From positions 1 through 11,218 of the forward strand of contig JAUVCL010000055.1 of assembly GCA_030595845.1 (NCBI GenBank): 11,218 bases of DNA, given 5' to 3'. How positions within the stretch are numbered: position 1 is the first letter of the stretch; each line of letters begins with the position of its first letter. Shown one piece after another: positions 6,598-11,218 of the stretch. A program made the translations under genes and the position numbers. The stretch is from Campylobacterota bacterium (GTDB taxonomy: Bacteria > Campylobacterota > Campylobacteria > Campylobacterales > Sulfurovaceae). Under the pieces are notes generated by a model. The model was not told where the DNA came from. It made no database searches and saw only the letters and a list, made by a program, of their open reading frames with translations.

Positions 6598-7574
6598 TGT
6601 ACCAAAGAGAATTTGACCAGCGGTTAAAGCAAGCTTTTCCTAAAGCTGTTTTACTTTATGGAGAAAATGACTACCTTATCGACTACTATATAGAGATGTA
6701 TATCAAACAAACGGATGCAAAAGAGAGTATGCTTTCTCTTTACCATGATGAGTGGAATTTAGAACAGGCTAGAAACTTTCTTTCCCAAACCTCTCTTTTT
6801 GGCGGAACAAATCTTTTAGTCGTAAAACATGAGAAAAAAATACCCAAAAAAGAACTCGATATTCTCATAGCACTTGCCAACAAAAATGCAGACAATTATT
6901 TTATATACGGATATGCAGGTGCAGCGAAAGATGCTAAAAGTATGCAATCAGCTTTTACAGATAAAAAAGGTGGGGTTTGGGTACGGTTTTTTGAGCCTAA
7001 TATTCGTGACGGTATCGCTACACTACAACAAAAAGCACAAAAAATACACCTGGACATAGATCATTATGCACTACAGCATTTAATGTTAGTGCTTAACAAT
7101 AACCTAGCCCTTTGTGCCAATGAATTAGACAAGCTTGCTATATTGGGGACTAAAGTCACCTCTAAAGATATTGACAGACTTGTTTACTCTACCGCTCCAC
7201 TGGCTACAGAACAACTGCTCATAGATCTTTTTAATAAAAAGCCTATTACGGATACCATAACAAAATTACTGGACCTGGGGGAAGATGAAGCATCACTTCT
7301 ACGTTCTACACAATATTTTGTCAATCAGATCTTTCTCTTTCATGCCTATATCAAACTTAATGGACATGTAGATTCAGCAGCAATTTTGGGATATAAACTT
7401 CCAAAACAGATAGAAGAACAAAAAGCACAATTGGCTTTGCGTGTAAAATCAGCTGCGCTGTTGAAGATATTTGAGCATTTATTGGAGAGTGAATTGATTA
7501 TCAAGAAAGCACCCGCAACACAAAGAGAAGTGTTGCTTTACAGTATGCTTATTAAATTACAGGGGTACTTATAA
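6597..7574 (+). CDS. holA: DNA polymerase III delta subunit
   Basis: This 325-residue clamp-loader delta subunit opens the beta sliding clamp during replication. The AAA+-like N-terminal part begins KAVLLYGENDYLIDYY (16-31). QTSLFGGTNLLVV (64-76) contains the Leu-Phe clamp-binding element of delta proteins. NNNLALCANELDKLAIL (167-183) is the conserved helix of the middle domain. The C-terminal collar region (about 200-325) is present, so the gene looks intact. ATG 6597 shares its A with the last base of the rnr TAA (TAATG), and GGAG in the end of rnr is the ribosome binding site, so translation is coupled. rnr-holA is also a neighbour pair in Helicobacter pylori. Overall sequence identity of HolA proteins is low, but these motifs and the context make the call firm. 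Confidence 0.9.
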   Translation: MYQREFDQRLKQAFPKAVLLYGENDYLIDYYIEMYIKQTDAKESMLSLYHDEWNLEQARNFLSQTSLFGGTNLLVVKHEKKIPKKELDILIALANKNADNYFIYGYAGAAKDAKSMQSAFTDKKGGVWVRFFEPNIRDGIATLQQKAQKIHLDIDHYALQHLMLVLNNNLALCANELDKLAILGTKVTSKDIDRLVYSTAPLATEQLLIDLFNKKPITDTITKLLDLGEDEASLLRSTQYFVNQIFLFHAYIKLNGHVDSAAILGYKLPKQIEEQKAQLALRVKSAALLKIFEHLLESELIIKKAPATQREVLLYSMLIKLQGYL

Positions 7575-7589
7575 GAGCTTAGCGCTTAT
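7571..7589. terminator. Weak bidirectional hairpin between convergent genes
   Basis: ATAAG-A-GC and GC-G-CTTAT pair around a TTA loop with one A/G mismatch. It starts at the holA stop and ends at the stop of the convergent small-protein gene, only 14 bp away. No T-run follows on either side, so termination efficiency is doubtful. Confidence 0.3.
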
Positions 7590-7900
7590 TAGCAAGCTGG
7601 CTCATTTCCTGAACCTTTTCCATACTCATATACAAATGAGAAAAGGTGGTCTACCCACGCATCTTTAATTTCTGTGATCTTTGGACACATTCTTTTGATC
7701 TCTTCTACTAATTTACCGTCATCATAAAATTTTTGCCACTCAGCAGGTGTATATGTTGCAGTAAACTTTACACCAGAATAACCACAAGAATCTTTCAGTT
7801 TTTTTCCATATACTTTTTGTCCCATATCAACATTTCCTGCTACAGCAGAAGTTGAAAATAATGCAGCACCCAATAGTGCGATCGCTAATAATTTTTTCAT
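7589..7900 (-). CDS. Small exported three-cysteine protein, cytochrome c-like without haem motif
   Basis: This is a 103-residue precursor with a clear Sec signal peptide (MKKLLAIALLGAALFSTSAVA, cleavage after residue 21 expected), giving a periplasmic protein of about 82 residues. Its opening, GNVDMGQKVYGKKLKDSCG, resembles the start of class I cytochromes c, and related Campylobacterota proteins are, as I recall, often labelled cytochrome c. However, there is no CxxCH: the cysteines are C39 (in SCGYSG), C72 (in RMCPK) and C103, the very last residue. Only one histidine (H85) is present, so covalent haem c is not expected. Other marks are TPAEWQKFYDDGKL (51-64) and YEYGKGSGNEPAC at the end. 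AAGGAA precedes the ATG. It follows the FccB-like gene on the same strand but behind a hairpin, so it may have its own promoter. Function is unknown; a thiol or electron-transfer partner of that flavoprotein is a guess. Confidence 0.6.
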   Translation of the reverse strand: MKKLLAIALLGAALFSTSAVAGNVDMGQKVYGKKLKDSCGYSGVKFTATYTPAEWQKFYDDGKLVEEIKRMCPKITEIKDAWVDHLFSFVYEYGKGSGNEPAC

Positions 7901-7909
7901 TTTATTTCC

Positions 7910-7934
7910 TTTTTTATTTTTTATTTTTTATTTT
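7910..7934. repeat. Heptamer tandem repeat TTTTTTA, 3.6 copies
   Basis: Three exact TTTTTTA units (7910-7930) and a partial TTTT lie directly upstream of the ribosome binding site of the small three-cysteine gene. On the transcribed strand this is an A-rich leader that abuts AAGGAA. Slippage would change leader or promoter spacing. Confidence 0.75.
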
Positions 7935-7956
7935 AAAATACATACAACATGCATAG

Positions 7957-7983
7957 CTAAGTATTTCAATAGTTTGTACTTAG
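7957..7983. promoter_or_regulatory. Inverted repeat CTAAGTA-N13-TACTTAG, candidate operator
   Basis: Arms 7957-7963 and 7977-7983 are perfectly complementary around 13 bp. On the minus strand the spacer contains TTGAAA (7969-7964), a possible -35 for the small three-cysteine gene. A 7-bp arm in AT-rich DNA can arise by chance, so this is a weak candidate for a regulator site. Confidence 0.3.
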
Positions 7984-8025
7984 ATTTAAATGTTTACGTA
8001 AGAGAGATTAATTCTGAAGATTACT

Positions 8026-8049
8026 GCACCCATCATTGTAGATGGGTGC
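8026..8049 (-). terminator. Hairpin after the FccB-like gene, probable terminator
   Basis: Perfect 9-bp arms GCACCCATC (8026-8034) and GATGGGTGC (8041-8049) enclose a 6-base loop, 22 bp beyond the FccB-like stop codon. The stem is GC-rich against an AT-rich background. The trailing sequence on the minus strand (AGTAATCTT) is only modestly U-rich. The remainder of 7901-8071 holds the heptamer repeat and putative promoter of the next gene. Confidence 0.6.
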
Positions 8050-8071
8050 GAAGTATTGATTCGTTGACCTA

Positions 8072-9436
8072 TTAAGAGAACATCTCTCTCATAACACCAC
8101 CAAACCACTCTCTAGTAGCTTTCGCTGTACCTTTAGATCTAAACTTACCGTTTCCATCTTTTGGCTTAGGAACATTTCCTTTACCTTTAAGCACACCAGA
8201 CTTGTCTGCTGAGAATGTATGTGTAACCATGATCGCCTCTTCAGGTTTACCACCAACCATTGAGAAACATACGTTTGCTGCTTTAGCTGGAAGACCTGCT
8301 TTAGGATCATTCACTTTACCGTTAAGTTGATCAACGATCTGTCCAGCTGCTCTATGAGCACCCCAGATAGCAGTTTGTCCACTTGGTGGAATACCATGTC
8401 CAACAGCATCTCCACATACATAAACACTTGAATCTGATTTAGATTTAAAGCTATAACCATCCATAAGTGCATAACCTGAACCATTTGTTTCAAGACCAGC
8501 CATTGCAATAACAGGTGAACACTTATTGTTAGGAATAAGGTTACAAACTTCATATTTAGTCGTTTGTGTCTTACCTTCTAGATCATCTGCATTTTTATAC
8601 TCTTTGTAAGTAACTGTTTTAGCTTTAGTATCAATATCGATAACTTCAGTAAGACCTTTATATTCAATGATATCTGAGAATAAATCCTTCCAAGACTCTT
8701 TAAACGCTTTACCTTTTGCAAATTTACCATTTCTAGTATCTAGAACGATAACTTTTCCTTTGATCCCTTCATTTTTCATGAAGTTAGCCACCATTGCAGT
8801 TCTTTCATATGGCGCTGGAGGACATCTATATTTACCTTTTGCAGGTGGTATAATGATTACGTTACCATCATCCATATTATCAAGTTGTCTTTTAAGTGCA
8901 ACGTGCTCATTTCCTGGGATTAATCCTCCTGGACATGCATGTTCAACTTCTCTGACTTTAGCTTCATCCCATTTTGGAAATTGTTTTGCAGTATTATAAG
9001 CGATTCCCGGAGAAAGCACAAGAATATCATACGCAAAATCACCGTTAGTTGTTGCTACTGTTTTTGCTTTTCTGTCAATAGCCGTTACTGTACCGTGAAC
9101 AAAAGTGTATCCGTGCTTAGTTGACGGCTGATAATAGTCACCTACAAATGTATCAAGTGTTACATTGTCAAGTCCACCTAAAAGTGAATTTGAGAATGGA
9201 CAAGCCATAAACATATTATTTTTTTCAATCACTGTTACTTCAAGTGATTTATCTTTTTTTCTAAGCGCTTTAGCCATAGTCAGACCACCAAAGCCTCCAC
9301 CTACGATTACTACTGATTTACCACCAGTTTTTTTAGCTGTTGATTTTTTCCCGCCTGCTGTTGCCATAGTTGGTAACGCTGCTGCAGCTGCTGCCACACC
9401 TGCTAACTTAAATGTATCTCTTCTATTCATTGCCAT
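8072..9436 (-). CDS. FccB-like flavoprotein (flavocytochrome c sulfide dehydrogenase family), Tat-exported
   Basis: This 454-residue FAD protein resembles the flavin subunit of sulfide dehydrogenase along its length. The Tat signal NRRDTFKLAGVAAAAAAL (4-21) predicts periplasmic export in folded form. Residues 42-51 are the FAD-binding VVIVGGGFGG. MACPFSNSLLGG (77-88) matches the TCYLSNEVIGG region. Residues 165-220 include YRCPPAPYER, with C205 at the place of one redox cysteine of the Allochromatium enzyme. VYVCGDAVGHGIPPSG (338-353) is the second FAD motif, and the C-terminal FCSD flavin-binding domain covers about 385-454. The second redox cysteine (in GWCPVD of Allochromatium) is here SGYALMD, Ala323. 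Extra cysteines C168 and C306 are present. AGGAGA precedes ATG 9436. Sulfide or another reduced sulfur compound is the likely substrate, with quinone or cytochrome as acceptor; the missing cysteine makes this uncertain. Confidence 0.8.
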   Translation of the reverse strand: MAMNRRDTFKLAGVAAAAAALPTMATAGGKKSTAKKTGGKSVVIVGGGFGGLTMAKALRKKDKSLEVTVIEKNNMFMACPFSNSLLGGLDNVTLDTFVGDYYQPSTKHGYTFVHGTVTAIDRKAKTVATTNGDFAYDILVLSPGIAYNTAKQFPKWDEAKVREVEHACPGGLIPGNEHVALKRQLDNMDDGNVIIIPPAKGKYRCPPAPYERTAMVANFMKNEGIKGKVIVLDTRNGKFAKGKAFKESWKDLFSDIIEYKGLTEVIDIDTKAKTVTYKEYKNADDLEGKTQTTKYEVCNLIPNNKCSPVIAMAGLETNGSGYALMDGYSFKSKSDSSVYVCGDAVGHGIPPSGQTAIWGAHRAAGQIVDQLNGKVNDPKAGLPAKAANVCFSMVGGKPEEAIMVTHTFSADKSGVLKGKGNVPKPKDGNGKFRSKGTAKATREWFGGVMREMFS

Positions 9437-9595
9437 ACTGTCTCCTATGTAAGTATATTTTTTTATCGCTTCATATAATATAAAGTAATCCTAGTATGAC
9501 AGAATTTTTTTAGATTTACAATTTTACTGAATGAATTAATGAAATTTTTTGGAGATGTAACTAAAAGCTACAGATGGCTATCTGAGTCGATAACC

Positions 9596-9626
9596 ATAAG
9601 GTATGATACGATTTATCATACCTTAT
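9596..9626 (-). terminator. 13-bp perfect hairpin after the Rieske gene
   Basis: Arms ATAAGGTATGATA (9596-9608) and TATCATACCTTAT (9614-9626) flank loop CGATT, starting 9 bp beyond the Rieske stop codon. It is the longest perfect stem in the window. No U-run follows on the minus strand, so it may stabilise the mRNA 3' end or attenuate read-through into the FccB-like gene rather than end transcription outright. The rest of 9437-9595 holds AT-rich promoter-like DNA for the FccB-like gene, with TATATTATAT near 9474-9483, and nothing else I can name. Confidence 0.55.
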
Positions 9627-9635
9627 AGTACGTGA

Positions 9636-10361
9636 TTAGGCTTGAATCATTTCAGCCGTAAAGTTTTTAAGTTTTTCTACTTTTACTTCTTCTTTTACAA
9701 GTTTTTTAGCACCTCTTCTTCCATGAACCGCTTTTAATTCTTGTTTAAATGCGTCAAAGAACTCTTGAAACTTATTAGGTCCCAATACGGCAACAGCCCA
9801 AATATTGTCATCCGCATCAATTTCTAAAATAATCGAAGCCAGTCCCTGATTAGCAGGTCCGCCCAGTACTTTACCACCTTGATTTGCATCGTAAGCAGCT
9901 AGATGTGAAGAACACACAAAAACACCTGCTTTATCATAGGCTAATGTTTTTCCTGTAGTGGGTACATACTGGAACATTGTCATAGCTTTTTGTGGATGCG
10001 TTAATTGGTGTGCACAGATAGCTGAAAATGCTACAATTGTCCCTTCTGAACCAGTGCCACCTTTATAGATATACTCAACACCATCTTCAGATTTAAGCTT
10101 AATATCTTTACCTGCAGGCGTTAGCAAATCAACCATGATTGCCGGTGTTGCTGCATGTGGATACATAAATACATAGTTCTCTTCTTTAACTAATGCTTTA
10201 GACTTAAGAGCATTGCCTTCAGCATCTTTCAGTTGTACTTTTTCAAATGTTTGAAACAGACTGCCGTCTTCTGCATAAAGTTTTTGAGGTATAAGTGATG
10301 GGGCTACTGCTATAGCCATTGCGGATGTTGCCGATAACTGTAAAAAGTTTCTTCTTTCCAT
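9636..10361 (-). CDS. Tat-exported Rieske [2Fe-2S] protein lacking the disulfide cysteines
   Basis: This 241-residue protein has a Tat signal (ERRNFLQLSATSAMAIAVA, residues 2-20) and a possible cleavage site after KLYA (30). Cluster ligands are C116 and H118 (ICAHQLTHP) and C150 and H153 (VFVCSSHLAAYD). GGPANQG at 167-173 is the Pro-loop motif of Rieske proteins. Three features are unusual. The box pair lacks the two extra cysteines that form the disulfide in cytochrome bc1/b6f Rieske proteins (CTHLGC, CPCHG). The serine that hydrogen-bonds the cluster (HGS) is Ala, though Tyr157 is kept. The boxes are 34 residues apart, longer than usual. A basic/acidic tail follows residue 210. No petB/petC genes lie nearby. 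It probably carries electrons in the periplasm next to the FccB-like protein; the physiological partner is inferred from adjacency only. AAAAGGA precedes ATG 10361. Confidence 0.82.
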   Translation of the reverse strand: MERRNFLQLSATSAMAIAVAPSLIPQKLYAEDGSLFQTFEKVQLKDAEGNALKSKALVKEENYVFMYPHAATPAIMVDLLTPAGKDIKLKSEDGVEYIYKGGTGSEGTIVAFSAICAHQLTHPQKAMTMFQYVPTTGKTLAYDKAGVFVCSSHLAAYDANQGGKVLGGPANQGLASIILEIDADDNIWAVAVLGPNKFQEFFDAFKQELKAVHGRRGAKKLVKEEVKVEKLKNFTAEMIQA

Positions 10362-10383
10362 AAATTTGATCCTTTTGGTTTTT

Positions 10384-10389
10384 ATTATA
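10384..10389 (-). promoter_or_regulatory. -10 box for the Rieske gene
   Basis: TATAAT on the minus strand (10389-10384) lies 22 bp upstream of the ATG, predicting a start near 10377 and a short leader that includes the AAAAGGA site. No good -35 is visible; an activator may be needed. Confidence 0.5.
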
Positions 10390-10433
10390 AAATAAATTAA
10401 TGTAAATTAATATTATCACATGGTACAAAAAAA

Positions 10434-10447
10434 TTGATTAATGTCAA
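10434..10447. promoter_or_regulatory. Possible Crp/FNR-family binding site
   Basis: TTGAT-TAAT-GTCAA matches the FNR-type consensus TTGAT-N4-ATCAA in nine of ten defined positions. Its centre (10440.5) is about 63 bp upstream of the predicted Rieske start point, close to the -61.5 spacing used by class I activators. It could equally serve the rpsF side, but it is more than 100 bp from that promoter. The site is suggestive only. Confidence 0.35.
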
Positions 10448-10518
10448 GAATTCTTTCCATAAAAATTGAATATCTTTTCCTAATGTGCGACTAAGTAGTA
10501 TTATTGTAACATAGCGGT

Positions 10519-10564
10519 TCCAAAATTCTTGCTCATTTTTGGACGTATATATAATGGTATACGT
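10519..10564 (+). promoter_or_regulatory. rpsF promoter with two adjoining inverted repeats
   Basis: A perfect TATAAT -10 is at 10550-10555, predicting a start near 10562 and a leader of about 37 bases. It is bracketed by ACGTATA (10543-10549) and TATACGT (10558-10564), a 7-bp inverted repeat over the -10 and start point. Immediately upstream is a second inverted repeat, TCCAAAA (10519-10525) and TTTTGGA (10537-10543), sharing A10543. These could be operators or a read-through block from the divergent side. Other parts of 10362-10598 hold only the Rieske promoter and the FNR-like site. Confidence 0.45.
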
Positions 10565-10598
10565 ATTTATATGGGCTATTAAACCAAAAGGAAACAAT

Positions 10599-11018
10599 AT
10601 GACTTGTTACGAAACACTGTTTGTAGTAAAACCTACATTAACAGACGAAGAGACTGCAGCACAAATTGCAAAAATAAAAGATGTTCTTGCTAAAGAAGGT
10701 GCTGAACTTGTTGCTACCAATGATATGGGTATGAGAAAACTTGCTTATCCTGTTGAAAAACAAAATAGAGGTTATTACACTGTTCTTTTCTATAAAGGCG
10801 AAGGTACTGTGATCAATGAACTTGAAAGAAATCTTAAGATCAATGAAGATGTCATGAAGTTTTTAACTGTTAAATACACTAAAAACAAAGAACTTGCACA
10901 ATTTAACAAGCTAGTAGCTCAGGCAACTAAAAAATCTGCAGCAGCAGAAGTTGCACCAGCAGTAGTTGCACCAGCAGTAGAACCTACACCAGCAGCAACT
11001 GAATCAACAGAAGCATAA
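10599..11018 (+). CDS. rpsF: 30S ribosomal protein S6
   Basis: S6 is a small-subunit protein that binds 16S rRNA together with S18. The product has 139 residues: MTCYETLFVVKPTLTDEETA opens the single alpha/beta domain, and MGMRKLAYPVEKQNRGYYTV (about 45-64) is the typical central strand-loop. Residues about 112-139 form an Ala/Pro/Val/Glu-rich tail (SAAAEVAPAVVAPAVEPTP and on) beyond the globular fold. Part of the tail is encoded by a 15-bp tandem duplication. ATG 10599 has AAAAGGA just upstream and gives the canonical N-terminus; the frame is open to 10539, but that part covers the promoter. ssb follows after 24 bp, in the conserved rpsF-ssb order (rpsR is expected next). Confidence 0.96.
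   Translation: MTCYETLFVVKPTLTDEETAAQIAKIKDVLAKEGAELVATNDMGMRKLAYPVEKQNRGYYTVLFYKGEGTVINELERNLKINEDVMKFLTVKYTKNKELAQFNKLVAQATKKSAAAEVAPAVVAPAVEPTPAATESTEA
10950..10979 (+). repeat. 15-bp tandem duplication in the rpsF tail
   Basis: GTTGCACCAGCAGTA occurs twice in perfect tandem (10950-10964, 10965-10979), encoding VAPAV twice. It is in frame, so copy changes only lengthen or shorten the unstructured tail of S6. Confidence 0.9.
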
Positions 11019-11042
11019 TCAACCCAAATTTAGGAGCACCTT

Positions 11043-11218
11043 ATGTATAACAAGATAATTTTAGCAGGAAACCTTACCAGAGATATTGAGATTAGATATA
11101 CACAAAGCGGATCTGCCATTGGAAACACTGGCATTGCAACTTCACGTAAATTCAAATCTGCGACTGGTGAACAAAAAGAAGAAGTACTCTTTGTAGACCT
11201 TACTTTTTTTGGGAGAAC
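11043..11218 (+). CDS. ssb: Single-stranded DNA-binding protein, N-terminal part (cut by window edge)
   Basis: The first 58 codons read MYNKIILAGNLTRDIEIRYT, then a stretch ending KEEVLFVDLTFFGR. This is the beginning of the bacterial SSB OB-fold (compare N-K-x-x-L-x-G-N-L-x-x-D-P/I-E-x-R). SSB coats single-stranded DNA in replication and repair. AGGAG at 11032-11036 lies 6 bp before ATG 11043. The gene is 24 bp after rpsF and should be cotranscribed with it. The C-terminal acidic tail is beyond the window. Confidence 0.95.
   Translation, partial: MYNKIILAGNLTRDIEIRYTQSGSAIGNTGIATSRKFKSATGEQKEEVLFVDLTFFGR

Noticed and set aside
7589..7900. Genuine c-type cytochrome subunit (FccA partner of the flavoprotein)
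   Set aside because: No CxxCH is present in the frame and only one histidine is available, so covalent haem attachment is not supported.
9571..9584. Small hairpin CAGAT-GGCT-ATCTG upstream of the FccB-like gene
   Set aside because: A 5-bp stem is too short to separate from chance in this AT-rich gap.
10397..10597. Minus-strand 66-codon frame between the Rieske gene and rpsF
   Set aside because: It runs over the rpsF promoter and the FNR-like site, has no ribosome binding site and no coding character; it is promoter DNA.
10539..10598. Longer S6 start
   Set aside because: The extra 20 codons cover the -10 box and likely transcript start; MTCYETLFVVKP is the canonical S6 N-terminus.
10562..10598. 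S6:S18 autoregulatory leader motif before rpsF
   Set aside because: The roughly 37-base leader lacks the CCG-bearing bulged stem typical of that element.

Overview
The window is low-GC, AT-rich bacterial DNA. It most resembles a sulfur-oxidising member of the Campylobacterota (Sulfurovum/Sulfurimonas type). Four things suggest this: a short RNase R of about 660 residues followed directly by holA and then, further on, rpsF-ssb (Helicobacter pylori has rnr-holA-rpsF-ssb-rpsR contiguously); promoters that are mostly an AT-rich extended -10; AAGGA-type ribosome binding sites; and a Tat-exported FccB-like flavoprotein beside a Rieske protein. The genus is inferred, not proven.

Layout. On the left is the 5' part of ilvC (minus), divergent from a membrane quality-control pair on the plus strand: an NfeD-like protein and an SPFH/stomatin protein. 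A pair of mutually inverted 22-bp palindromes follows. Three minus-strand genes come next: a 39-residue lipoprotein, an acyl-ACP thioesterase, and an exported M15 peptidase. The M15 gene is divergent from htpX (plus). After htpX is a 95-bp leader with an extended -10, a possible leaderless 26-codon ORF, a heptamer tandem repeat and a 12-bp hairpin that contains the start codon of rnr. rnr and holA overlap by one base.

From 7589 to 10361 three exported proteins lie on the opposite strand: a small three-cysteine protein, an FccB-like flavoprotein and an unusual Rieske protein. Each is separated from the next by a hairpin or promoter-like DNA. This block sits between holA and rpsF, which adjoin in H. 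pylori. The window ends with rpsF and the 5' part of ssb (plus).

How the genes work together. ilvC serves branched-chain amino acid synthesis. NfeD/SPFH and HtpX point to membrane protein quality control, and M15 to peptidoglycan trimming. RNase R, the delta subunit, S6 and SSB are RNA and DNA housekeeping. The FccB-like/Rieske block looks like a periplasmic redox module, probably for sulfur compounds. It departs from the textbook families: the second FccB redox cysteine is Ala, and the Rieske protein lacks the disulfide cysteines.
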